Source: an uncultured Oscillospiraceae bacterium (GTDB lineage: Bacteria; Bacillota; Clostridia; Oscillospirales; Ruminococcaceae). From it: DNA of 8,747 bases. Location of the stretch: positions 1 through 8,747 of the forward strand of contig CATNEU010000043.1 in NCBI GenBank assembly GCA_950097605.1, given 5' to 3'. The position numbers and the translations under genes were made by a program. The notes beneath the pieces are model-generated. The model saw only the letters and a list, made by a program, of their open reading frames with translations, was not told the origin of the DNA and did not search any database. This document shows, in pieces, positions 1 to 6,405 of this stretch (position 1 is the first letter of the stretch; each line of letters starts with the position of its first letter).

Positions 1-260
1 GCGGTATGCAAGCGGTGCGGCGCATTGGCGAACGGTATGGTGTAAACGATATCAACCGGATCAAACCAAGCATTGGAGAGACCACCCGCGTGCTGCTGCG
101 GCGCGTGCCCGACCGCGTACTGCTGGCGGACCCGGAAAGCCCTGAAACGGCGCACATCCGCTATCTGGCGGCGCAAAAGGGCGTGCCGGTTGAGGCGTTT
201 GCGCAGATGCCCTATATCTGCTGCGGGTTGATCTCCAACCGGAAGAAGGCTGAGATATGA
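1..260 (+). CDS. C-terminal fragment of Ter-associated PRTase/StiP-type protein (Pelota-like domain)
   Basis: Only the last ~85 codons are inside the window; the frame (codons from base 3) is open to the left edge, so the ATG at 6 is probably internal. The visible part carries the motif IGETTRVLLRRVP (bases 72-110), then a segment reading HIRYLAAQKGVPVE, and ends near a YICCGLI motif. From memory this pattern matches the Pelota-type RNA-binding domain at the C-terminus of phosphoribosyltransferase/StiP-family proteins found in tellurite-resistance (Ter) stress clusters, where it is proposed to help make or attach a nucleoside-like metabolite. That role is a published prediction, not something seen here. 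The TGA stop (258-260) overlaps the next gene's ATG (257-259), which suggests translational coupling with the HAD phosphatase, its usual Ter-cluster partner. The catalytic N-terminal domain is not visible, so the full architecture is unknown. Confidence 0.65.
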   Translation, partial: GMQAVRRIGERYGVNDINRIKPSIGETTRVLLRRVPDRVLLADPESPETAHIRYLAAQKGVPVEAFAQMPYICCGLISNRKKAEI

Positions 261-1027
261 TATTTTCAACCGATCTGGATAGGACGCTGCTGTTTTCCCG
301 GCGCTGGCTGCGGCCCGGCGACGGGGTGGAACCGGCGGAATTTAAAGAGGGCAAACCCATCGGGTTTATGACGGCAGGCGCGCTGGGCTGCCTGCGCCTG
401 CTGCAACAAAAGACCATTTTTGTAGTCAACACCATGCGCGGCATCGACCAGGCGTCCCGCGTCTCGTTTATCGCGGACGGGAGCTGCCGCTATGTGCTTT
501 GTCAGAACGGCCTGCGCCTCTATATCGACGGCGTGCGCGACCAGCGCTGGGAGCGCGCCGTGTCGAGGCTGGCGGCAAGCTGCCGGGTGGGGCTTACAGA
601 GGCCGTGGAACTGGTTTGGCGGGAGCTGCCGGGCGTGGAAACCCTCTCCAAGCGCTATGAATACCTGGCCGTCTTTTTTGTGGGAGAGGCGTTTTCGGAC
701 AAGACCTACCGCAAACAACGCAAACGGTTTGCCAAATCGGGCTGGGATCTCTACCGGCAGGGGAAAAAGCTGTATGTCGCGCCGATAACGGTCAACAAGG
801 GCGTGGCCCTTTCCTATATTCAAGAGCTGGAGCAGACCGCACGGGTCTGGGGCTTTGGGGATTCCTATTTCGACCTGCCGATGCTCAGCGCCTGCGAACG
901 GCGGTTTTCGCTGATCGGCAGCGACCTGTGGCGCATGAACATCCGGATGCCCGTTGCTTTTTCGCGGCTGCCGGGTGCAAACGGCAGCGAGGAAATCCTG
1001 CGGCGTGTCTGCGGCGCTCTGGGCTAG
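257..1027 (+). CDS. HAD-superfamily phosphatase, Ter-cluster type
   Basis: This 256-residue protein shows all four HAD motifs. Motif I is STDLDRTL near the N-terminus (nucleophile D6, acid/base D8). Motif II is VVNTMRG (T59). The motif III lysine is K181, in ITVNKGVALSYI. Motif IV is WGFGDSYFDLPML (G201, D202, D206). The long segment between motifs II and III (about residues 75-175) is consistent with a C2-type cap as in sucrose-phosphatase/Cof-like enzymes. It is expected to be a cytosolic, magnesium-dependent phosphohydrolase. The substrate cannot be read from sequence; in Ter-associated clusters such a HAD is proposed to act in synthesis of a nucleoside-like compound together with the phosphoribosyltransferase. 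The start ATG overlaps the upstream stop (ATGA), and the upstream gene carries AAGAAGG as a weak Shine-Dalgarno-like stretch (243-249). The family call is secure; the pathway is inferred from the neighbour. Confidence 0.88.
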   Translation: MIFSTDLDRTLLFSRRWLRPGDGVEPAEFKEGKPIGFMTAGALGCLRLLQQKTIFVVNTMRGIDQASRVSFIADGSCRYVLCQNGLRLYIDGVRDQRWERAVSRLAASCRVGLTEAVELVWRELPGVETLSKRYEYLAVFFVGEAFSDKTYRKQRKRFAKSGWDLYRQGKKLYVAPITVNKGVALSYIQELEQTARVWGFGDSYFDLPMLSACERRFSLIGSDLWRMNIRMPVAFSRLPGANGSEEILRRVCGALG

Positions 1028-1045
1028 CGTCTTCTTCTTATAAAT

Positions 1046-1193
1046 GCCGCGCAGCGGGAGCCAGGCAGTTTTGCTGGCCGGTTCCCGCGCGGCCGCAATC
1101 TCGGGTGGCGCCCTTGCAATTGCGGCCGGCAAAGGGCGGCGTGCATCCGCCTTTGGAAAAGGGCGCGCGGCGGTTGTCCGCCGGAGTGAACCG
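1046..1193 (+). repeat. Chain of GC-rich inverted repeats in the 1028-1292 intergenic spacer
   Basis: The 265 bases between the HAD stop and the ATPase start contain no convincing gene and no clear sigma-A promoter. They are filled with inverted repeats. Bases 1046-1050 plus 1054-1062 pair with 1080-1093 (nine-pair arm with one G-T, then GCCGC/GCGGC after a three-base bulge). GGCCGCAAT at 1091-1099 pairs perfectly with ATTGCGGCC at 1119-1127. AAAGGGCGG at 1131-1139 pairs with CCGCCTTT at 1147-1154, with one bulged G. GGCGG/CCGCC flanks a four-base loop near 1169-1182, and GCGGTT pairs with AACCGC a little further on. None is followed by a T-tract, so these are not standard terminators. They may form a structured mRNA leader for the ATPase, or be an intergenic repeat element; I cannot tell which. 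Confidence 0.5.
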
Positions 1194-1279
1194 CGAAGAA
1201 TGCGCAGATAGCTCCGGCATACAGGCACCCGCACAGACGCACAGCGTCCGCGCGCTTCGACACAATTGCCAAACAGTAT

Positions 1280-1284
1280 AGGAG
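1280..1284 (+). promoter_or_regulatory. Ribosome binding site that sets the ATPase start
   Basis: AGGAG lies 8 bases before the ATG at 1293. A longer reading from an in-frame TTG at 1266 would put this site inside the coding region and has no site of its own, so 1293 is preferred. Confidence 0.85.
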
Positions 1285-1292
1285 ATGATTGT

Positions 1293-4010
1293 ATGCTAAA
1301 ACACCAGATGCATCCCCTGTCCGAGGAGGAGGCCCTGCGCAGCAGGGAGGAACATGGCAGCAACATGCTGACACCGCCCGAACAGACTTCGTTCTGGGCC
1401 GAGCTCTGGGCCAATTTCCGCGGCGACGCGCTGATTCGCATTCTAACGCTTGCGCTGGTGGTCACCGTGGTGTTCGCAATTCTCGGCTGGGGAGATTGGC
1501 TGGAGGCCGTCGGCATTGGGATTGCCGTTGTGCTCGCCACCACCGTCTCAACCTACAGTGAGTATTCCAACAACAAGCTGTTTCAGAAGCTCCAGGATGA
1601 GTATTCAAAATTCATCTGCAAGGTGTTTCGGAGAAAGGGCGAACATACGCAAATTTGCGATATTAAAATCGACGACATTGTCACGGGGGATTATATCCTG
1701 CTGCAGGCGGGCGATAAGATCCCGGCGGACGGCGTCATCGTCGACGGCGACATCAAGGTCAACCAGGCCAGCTTAAACGGTGAGAGCGAAGAGGCCACCA
1801 AGTATGCGGCCGACGAGGGCTATGCATATGATGAAAACGCCGTGGACTTTCTGGACGTGCACAAGGTCTATCGCGGCGCGGTGGTCACCACCGGCGAGGC
1901 CGTGATGCTGGTCAAATGCGTTGGCGACCATTCGCAGTTCGGCAAGCTTGCGCAGGAGCTGAACACCGATGAGGAGCGCGATTCGCCGCTCAAGGTGAAG
2001 CTCAACAAGCTTGCCGCGGGCATATCCAAATTTGGATACATCGGCGCAATTTTAATCGCCGTGGCGTTTATGATCAACGCGGCGTTTTTGAATCCGACGC
2101 TGATGGAAGGCGCCACCGCCTATTTTTCGTCCGGCAACTGGCAGCAGATTATTATGGACATTGTCTCCTCCGTAACGCTCGCGATTGTTGTAATCGTGGT
2201 GGCGGTGCCCGAGGGCCTGCCGATGATGATTGCGCTGGTTTCGGGCCTGAACATGAAAAAGCTGCTCAAGGACAACATCCTGATCCGCAAAATAGACGGC
2301 GCGGAAACCGCGGGCAGCTTGAACATCCTCTATTCCGACAAAACGGGCACCATTACCAAAGGACAGCTCCAGGTGGTCAACTTCTATTCCGCGCAGGACA
2401 ACGAGTATGCGGCCTATCAAAGCATTCCGCAAAAACTGCGCAACATGCTGATGCTCAGCATCAAGGGCAATACGAGCGCCGTCTGCATTGAAAACGAGGG
2501 GCAGCTCCAGGTGACCGGCGGCAACATGACCGAAAAAGCGCTGCACGAGTTTTTAGGGGTCGAGGGCGCCCGGCAGTATGAGGAGATCAACCTGCACATC
2601 GGTGAAGAGCTGATGTTCAACAGCAAAAACAAATACTCCGCTACCGAGATCGGCGGCGGTGTGGATAAGGCGCTGATCAAGGGCGCACCCGAAAAACTGC
2701 TTTCGTTTTGCACCTCGTATTACGATGAGGACATGGTGGAACGGCCGATGACGCCCGAAATGCGCGCCAGCATAGAGGAGCGGATCATCTACCTTGCAAA
2801 CAAAGCCATGCGCGTGCTCGCGTTTGCAACCTCCAGCAATAAAATTGGGGACGAGCTGTTGCGGGAGATGACGTTTGTGGGCATTGTGGGCATCCGCGAC
2901 GAGCTGCGCCAGGAGGCCGTTACGGCGATAAAAATGGCCAAAAAGGCCGGTATCCAAGTGGTCATGGTCACGGGCGACAAAAAGGAGACCGCGATGGCGA
3001 TTTCCAAGGATGCGGGTCTGATCGAGTCCGACGAAGAGCTGGCGCTGACCAGCGACGAGCTCGGCGCGCTGAGCGACGAAGCGCTCAAAGAGGCGCTGCC
3101 GCGCCTGCGCGTGGTGGCCCGCGCGCTGCCGACCGATAAGAGCCGTCTTGTGCGCGTTTCGCAGGAGATGGGCCTCGTTGTGGGCATGACGGGCGACGGC
3201 GTCAACGACGCGCCCGCGCTGAAAAAAGCCGACGTCGGCTTTGCAATGGGATCGGGTACCGAGGTTTCCAAAGAGGCCGCAGATATCACGATTCTCGACG
3301 ACAACTTCAACTCGGTCGTCAAAACCGTGCTCTATGGACGCACGATTTACAACAACATCCGCAAATTTATCGTGTTCCAGCTCACCATCAACGTCAGCGC
3401 CGTGCTGATTACGTTGTTTGGCCCGTTTATCGGCATCGACCATCCGCTGTCGGTTACGCAGATGCTCTGGGTCAACATCGTGATGGACACCCTGGCTGCG
3501 CTGGCACTGGGCGGCGAGCCGCCGCTGGAACGCTATATGAACGAAAAGCCCAAGCGCCGCGACGAGTCGATCATCAGCCGCGACATGTGGTCGAATATCC
3601 TCACGGTCGGCGGTTATCTGACCGCGGCCAGCCTGGTGTTCCTGCTTGCGCCGTTTGTCAAGGGCTTTTTCCGCGGCGAGCCGGTGGCAACCAATATCTA
3701 CTTTGAAACGGGCTTCTTTGCGTTTTACGTGTTCTCGGCAATGTTCAACGGTTTCAATGCAAGGACCGACAAGCTCAACGTTCTGGACAACGTCACCAAA
3801 AACCGCGGCTTTATCAACGTTATGCTGATTATTGTTGTGGTGCAGGTGGTGATGACCTACATTGGCGGCGCCATGCTGCGCACAGCCGGTTTAAACCTGC
3901 AGGAATGGGTGGTTGTCATCGTAGGCGCGCTGATTATCATTCCGGTTGGTCTGCTGCGGAAGCTCATTTTCTCCTCGCACAGGAAGCTGGAGGGAGAGCA
4001 GGCGGCATAG
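1293..4010 (+). CDS. Calcium-translocating P-type ATPase, PMCA-like (type IIB)
   Basis: The 905-residue product is a full-length P-type ATPase that should export Ca2+ from the cytoplasm at the expense of ATP. Order of parts: two N-terminal membrane helices (about 40-80); A-domain with the dephosphorylation loop G163-E164-S165; M3/M4 with VPEGLP (305-310, E307 a calcium ligand); phosphorylation site SDKTGT with D349; nucleotide domain with KGAPE (463-467); MVTGD (558-562); hinge TGDGVNDAP (633-641); and six C-terminal helices. The M4 sequence, N700 in M5 in place of the SERCA glutamate, and N728/D732 in M6 (WVNIVMD) fit type IIB, which carries one calcium per cycle. No long C-terminal autoinhibitory tail is present. 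The A-domain loop reads LNGES where most relatives have LTGES. It follows a structured leader and precedes a PEBP-type gene by 42 bases, probably in one transcript. Ion specificity is inferred from motifs; Mn2+ is possible. Confidence 0.95.
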   Translation: MLKHQMHPLSEEEALRSREEHGSNMLTPPEQTSFWAELWANFRGDALIRILTLALVVTVVFAILGWGDWLEAVGIGIAVVLATTVSTYSEYSNNKLFQKLQDEYSKFICKVFRRKGEHTQICDIKIDDIVTGDYILLQAGDKIPADGVIVDGDIKVNQASLNGESEEATKYAADEGYAYDENAVDFLDVHKVYRGAVVTTGEAVMLVKCVGDHSQFGKLAQELNTDEERDSPLKVKLNKLAAGISKFGYIGAILIAVAFMINAAFLNPTLMEGATAYFSSGNWQQIIMDIVSSVTLAIVVIVVAVPEGLPMMIALVSGLNMKKLLKDNILIRKIDGAETAGSLNILYSDKTGTITKGQLQVVNFYSAQDNEYAAYQSIPQKLRNMLMLSIKGNTSAVCIENEGQLQVTGGNMTEKALHEFLGVEGARQYEEINLHIGEELMFNSKNKYSATEIGGGVDKALIKGAPEKLLSFCTSYYDEDMVERPMTPEMRASIEERIIYLANKAMRVLAFATSSNKIGDELLREMTFVGIVGIRDELRQEAVTAIKMAKKAGIQVVMVTGDKKETAMAISKDAGLIESDEELALTSDELGALSDEALKEALPRLRVVARALPTDKSRLVRVSQEMGLVVGMTGDGVNDAPALKKADVGFAMGSGTEVSKEAADITILDDNFNSVVKTVLYGRTIYNNIRKFIVFQLTINVSAVLITLFGPFIGIDHPLSVTQMLWVNIVMDTLAALALGGEPPLERYMNEKPKRRDESIISRDMWSNILTVGGYLTAASLVFLLAPFVKGFFRGEPVATNIYFETGFFAFYVFSAMFNGFNARTDKLNVLDNVTKNRGFINVMLIIVVVQVVMTYIGGAMLRTAGLNLQEWVVVIVGALIIIPVGLLRKLIFSSHRKLEGEQAA

Positions 4011-4052
4011 AAAATTTACCGAAAGGGCTGCCATGCGCAGCGGAGGACAAGT

Positions 4053-4514
4053 ATGGAAAAGCTGGTTGTTTCGTCCCCAAGCTTTGCGCACGAAGGGTTG
4101 ATCCCCCTTGCACATACGGGATATGGAGAGGATCGTTCGCCCGAGCTGGTTTTAAGCGGGCTTTGCAAGGACGCTGTGTCGCTTGCAGTCGTCATGAACG
4201 ATATGGGGCACCCCATTCCGGCCTATAACCACTGGGTGATTTGGAATCTCCCCGCGATGCCGGTCATTCCCGGCAGCATTCCCCCCGGCGCACAGGTGGC
4301 GGGATGGGACCGCGCCGTACAGGGTATCGGATACGGAAAGCACAGGTACAGGGGGCCAAAACCGCCGTTTCGATGGTCTCACGTCTATCATTTTAACGTG
4401 TTTGTGCTGGACAGTTTTCTGAATCTGCCAAGCACGGCAAGAAAAAAGGACTTGTTGGCGGCCATGCAGGGGCATATTTTGCAGCAGGCTGTTTTAGCGG
4501 GGCATTACAGATAG
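4053..4514 (+). CDS. PEBP / YbhB-YbcL (Raf kinase inhibitor-like) family protein
   Basis: The 153-residue protein matches the phosphatidylethanolamine-binding protein fold. It shows the HWVIWNLPA strand (H60-A68), the anion-pocket region with D50, P53 and H60, the loop GKHRYRGPKPP (95-105), and the tail HVYHFNVFVLD followed by a GHIL helix (140-143). The usual bacterial DPDAP signature is degenerate here and reads NDMGHP (49-54), while the rest of the pocket is intact. There is no signal peptide or membrane segment, so it is cytosolic. The biochemical role of bacterial members is largely unknown; lipid head-group or phosphate-containing ligand binding is assumed from the family. A GGAGG site (4042-4046) sits 6 bases before the ATG. 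The 42-base gap from the ATPase without a terminator, and the strong terminator just downstream, argue for co-transcription with the calcium pump. Confidence 0.9.
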   Translation: MEKLVVSSPSFAHEGLIPLAHTGYGEDRSPELVLSGLCKDAVSLAVVMNDMGHPIPAYNHWVIWNLPAMPVIPGSIPPGAQVAGWDRAVQGIGYGKHRYRGPKPPFRWSHVYHFNVFVLDSFLNLPSTARKKDLLAAMQGHILQQAVLAGHYR

Positions 4515-4537
4515 TTTTGATTTGAAATGATTTGCGG

Positions 4538-4576
4538 AAAGGCGGCGTCTTAAAAGACGCCGCCTTTCTGTTTTTT
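4538..4576 (+). terminator. Rho-independent terminator after ATPase-PEBP operon
   Basis: A perfect 13-pair stem (AAAGGCGGCGTCT at 4538-4550 with its complement at 4555-4567) around the loop TAAA is followed by CTG and six T residues. It lies 24 bases after the PEBP stop and marks the end of the left-hand transcript. Confidence 0.95.
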
Positions 4577-4629
4577 AACGGTCATCTAGATAGACGCCTT
4601 GCATGAACCGGTAACTTCGATAGAAAAAG

Positions 4630-4660
4630 TCGGGCACGCAGTGAGTAGAAGCGATATAAT
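4630..4660 (+). promoter_or_regulatory. Putative promoter of the AraC-family gene
   Basis: A perfect -10 box TATAAT is at 4655-4660, 40 bases before the start codon at 4701. The -35 region at the expected 17-19 base spacing (around 4630-4637) is GC-rich and does not resemble TTGACA. If used, the promoter would probably need an activator, possibly the encoded regulator itself. Confidence 0.45.
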
Positions 4661-4670
4661 AGAGCTATCT

Positions 4671-4681
4671 TATCTTAGATA
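4671..4681 (+). promoter_or_regulatory. Perfect palindrome TATCTTAGATA, possible operator
   Basis: TATCT and AGATA flank a single T in an 11-base perfect palindrome, 10 bases after the -10 box and ending just before the ribosome binding site. A shorter repeat, ATAGAGCTAT, lies at 4659-4668. Its position in the likely 5' untranslated region suits autoregulation, but AraC proteins usually bind direct repeats, so this is a weak call. Confidence 0.3.
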
Positions 4682-4700
4682 CAGGAAAGGTGTCTTTCAA

Positions 4701-6014
4701 ATGAATTATTATGAGCGAATTCAAAAGTCCATAGAGTATATAGAGCGTAATCTTGAGAACCCGATTCTGCTTGAAGATGTGGCGGCGGAAGCGTTTATGT
4801 CGCTCTCCAACTTTTATAAGATTTTTTTTGCGATTGTCGGTTATACGGTAAAAGAATATATTCGATTCAGACGCATCAGCCTTGCTTCCGCATGGTTGTA
4901 TGATGATCACATGAAGATCATTGATATTGCGATGCAATGCGGATATCAGAGTGCAGATGCGTTTGCAAGGTCGTTCCGGGAGATAACAGGTTTTTTACCG
5001 AGTGTGTTCAGAAAACAAAACAAGACATTTGCATTTGAAAGGATTTGTATAATGGATCAATATTTTGAAACGCAGGACCAGGCACTCTCAGAGAAGTATC
5101 CCAATATTAAAGTTTTAAAAAAACTGGAGCCGTTTCGTGTGGTTTGTTATGCAGCTTACGGCACATCCCCTGAAGATGACGCGCTTGCGTATATGAGGCA
5201 ATGGGCGGAGCAGGCAGGGTTGTTAAATGAAAAATATGGGTACCGATTATTTGGCTTTGACGTGGCGGGGAGCCTAAAAGAGGATGGTTCTCATGGATAC
5301 GAGGTGTGGCTTTCCGTGCCCGACGATTTTGAAAGTGAGGAACTGCCGGTTCAGACTTTTCCAGGTGGCCTCTATGCGGTGACAACAACGACAATCGGTG
5401 AAATAGAAGCAACATGGAACCTGTTTAGAGAGTGGCTGAAAGTCAGCAAATACGATTTGGGCACACATCAGTGGTTGGAAGAACATCTTCCGTTTCAGGA
5501 ATGGGCGCAGTATCGGTCGCAACAGGAATATAAGATCGACTTATACATGCCGATAACCGAAAAAGGGGGCAAACAAAAGGAATGTATTCATCCCACGAAA
5601 GTTGCCTACTATCGGGCAACCGGACTCGATCGCGAAGAGGTGGCAATGGAGTCGTGGAACGTTATGCTATCTTGGGCGCAGGCCAATCGGTCTTCTTTGG
5701 AAAACAGTAAAATCTACGTGTATAATAGCGGGATGCGAAAAGTGAAAAATCATTTCCAAGAGGTAATGATTACAGTTGACGACGATTTTGAATGTGTGGA
5801 TAAAAAAGTAAAATTAAAATGGTTTGACGGCGGCAGCTATCTTTCCATGAAAACGACGCTGCCGTCTTTAAAAGATGCCTGGAATGAGATGGGCAGATGG
5901 ATGGCGCTCACAAAGTCTAAAACGGCAAGGCATCAATGGATTGAGGAATGGTCGCTGCCTGATTTCTCCTTTCCGGAGGAGGAGATAAAGGTGTTGTACC
6001 CAATCAACGATTAA
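4701..6014 (+). CDS. AraC-family transcriptional regulator with two tandem GyrI-like effector domains
   Basis: The 437-residue protein begins with an AraC DNA-binding domain (residues 3-107). The first helix-turn-helix is around 25-46; the second, around 74-96, includes IDIAMQCGYQSADAFARSFR, followed by GFLPS. Two GyrI/AraC_E_bind-like ligand domains follow, at about 143-286 and 298-434. They look like a duplication: each has a DDFE turn (208-211 and 361-364), a GG-x-Y element (222-225 and 377-380), a conserved WN (239-240 and 394-395) and HQW-[LI]-EE (256-261 and 411-416). Such domains bind small, often hydrophobic or cationic drugs in multidrug-sensing regulators. The start at 4701 is chosen because AAAGG (4686-4690) precedes it and it matches the usual AraC N-terminus; an in-frame TTG at 4599 would lie before the promoter. 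Third codon positions are clearly richer in A/T than in the ATPase gene, suggesting a different origin. The target genes are unknown. Confidence 0.92.
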   Translation: MNYYERIQKSIEYIERNLENPILLEDVAAEAFMSLSNFYKIFFAIVGYTVKEYIRFRRISLASAWLYDDHMKIIDIAMQCGYQSADAFARSFREITGFLPSVFRKQNKTFAFERICIMDQYFETQDQALSEKYPNIKVLKKLEPFRVVCYAAYGTSPEDDALAYMRQWAEQAGLLNEKYGYRLFGFDVAGSLKEDGSHGYEVWLSVPDDFESEELPVQTFPGGLYAVTTTTIGEIEATWNLFREWLKVSKYDLGTHQWLEEHLPFQEWAQYRSQQEYKIDLYMPITEKGGKQKECIHPTKVAYYRATGLDREEVAMESWNVMLSWAQANRSSLENSKIYVYNSGMRKVKNHFQEVMITVDDDFECVDKKVKLKWFDGGSYLSMKTTLPSLKDAWNEMGRWMALTKSKTARHQWIEEWSLPDFSFPEEEIKVLYPIND

Positions 6015-6127
6015 ACAAGGGGTACGCTCATCCTTGGTTGCGAGGCTTGCGCGACAAATTGAAAAAGGGATGCATGCATTTTCGCCCCGCGCAAAAACAT
6101 ACTTCCAGGGAACATGCAGCAAAGAGG
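6015..6127. other. Intergenic stretch after the AraC gene
   Basis: No gene is supported here and no standard terminator follows the AraC stop. TTGCGCG (6047-6053) can pair with CGCGCAA (6088-6094), and the long loop holds the self-complementary ATGCATGCAT, but no T-tract follows on the + strand. AraC transcripts may therefore run on to the terminator behind the tRNA. Confidence 0.35.
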
Positions 6128-6156
6128 TTGACATTTATTTGGACATGTGCTATACT
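6128..6156 (+). promoter_or_regulatory. Strong sigma-A promoter for tRNA-Gly
   Basis: A consensus -35 box TTGACA (6128-6133) and a -10 box TATACT (6151-6156) are separated by exactly 17 bases. A TG at 6148-6149 provides an extended -10 element. Transcription should begin near 6163, about 11 bases before the mature tRNA end. This is the best promoter in the window. Confidence 0.92.
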
Positions 6157-6173
6157 AGCATAGCATTCGTTAT

Positions 6174-6249
6174 GCGGGTTTAGCTCATTTGGTAGAGCGC
6201 CACCTTCCCAAGGTGGATGTGGCGAGTTCGAGCCTCGTAACCCGCTCCA
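6174..6249 (+). tRNA. tRNA-Gly, anticodon CCC
   Basis: The 76-base sequence folds into a complete cloverleaf. Acceptor arm GCGGGTT (6174-6180) pairs with AACCCGC (6239-6245). The D-arm is GCTC/GAGC around ATTTGGTA. The anticodon arm CCACC/GGTGG encloses TTCCCAA with anticodon CCC at 6207-6209. The T-arm GCGAG/CTCGT (one G-T pair) encloses TTCGAGC. The discriminator is T, and CCA is encoded (6247-6249). The anticodon reads the glycine codon GGG. It stands alone with its own promoter and terminator. No duplicated copy of its 3' end is visible in the window, so there is no sign of an integrated element using it as an attachment site. Confidence 0.96.
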
Positions 6250-6297
6250 ATAACAAAAGGTCCCTATGCGCCTGGCGTATAGGGACCTTTTGTTATT
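6249..6297 (+). terminator. Terminator after tRNA-Gly within a 49-base inverted repeat
   Basis: Bases 6249-6272 are complementary to 6274-6297 over 24 positions with a single G-T pair; after allowing for a small GC-rich loop the hairpin is still unusually long. The GC core (GGTCCC at 6259-6264 with GGGACC at 6282-6287) is followed by TTTTGTTATT, so it serves as an intrinsic terminator. The matching A-rich left arm would let it work on the opposite strand too. The repeat begins on the last base of the tRNA CCA. Confidence 0.9.
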
Positions 6298-6405
6298 GGC
6301 GGCGTCAAAAGAATAGAACGGCATACCCCTCTCAACCCCCAAAACCAAGGCTGCCCGGGTCTGTGCGGCAAGCCTATCAAAATACAGCAAAAATAGATAG
6401 ATACC

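Noticed and set aside
928..1281. A possible small gene continuing from the HAD gene into the spacer
   Set aside because: No ribosome site or family resemblance; the frame stays open only because of high GC content and consists of inverted repeats.
1256..1282. TTCGAC-N15-TATAGG as a promoter for the ATPase
   Set aside because: The spacing is too short and the -10 box overlaps the ribosome binding site, which would remove it from the transcript.
266..1543. A 425-codon open frame on the - strand opposite the HAD gene and the start of the ATPase
   Set aside because: It is antisense to two well-supported genes, its translation is low-complexity and rich in Ala/Arg/Pro/His as expected for a GC-rich shadow frame, and it has no recognisable motif.
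2553..3443. A 296-codon - strand open frame inside the ATPase
   Set aside because: It lies wholly within an intact, motif-complete ATPase gene; composition is typical of an antisense shadow.
4822..4829. Run of eight T residues in the AraC gene as a frameshift or slippage site
   Set aside because: The reading frame is continuous and the encoded helix matches the AraC family on both sides, so no frameshift is needed; slippage cannot be judged from sequence alone.
6047..6094. TTGCGCG/CGCGCAA hairpin as the AraC gene terminator
   Set aside because: The loop is about 34 bases and no T-tract follows on the + strand.
6174..6249. tRNA-Gly as an integration site for a mobile element
   Set aside because: No direct repeat of the tRNA 3' end and no integrase is visible in the window, so there is no support.
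6028..6390. A 120-codon - strand open frame across the tRNA
   Set aside because: It is antisense to a complete tRNA and to its terminator hairpin; part of the peptide is simply the translated hairpin, so it is not a gene.
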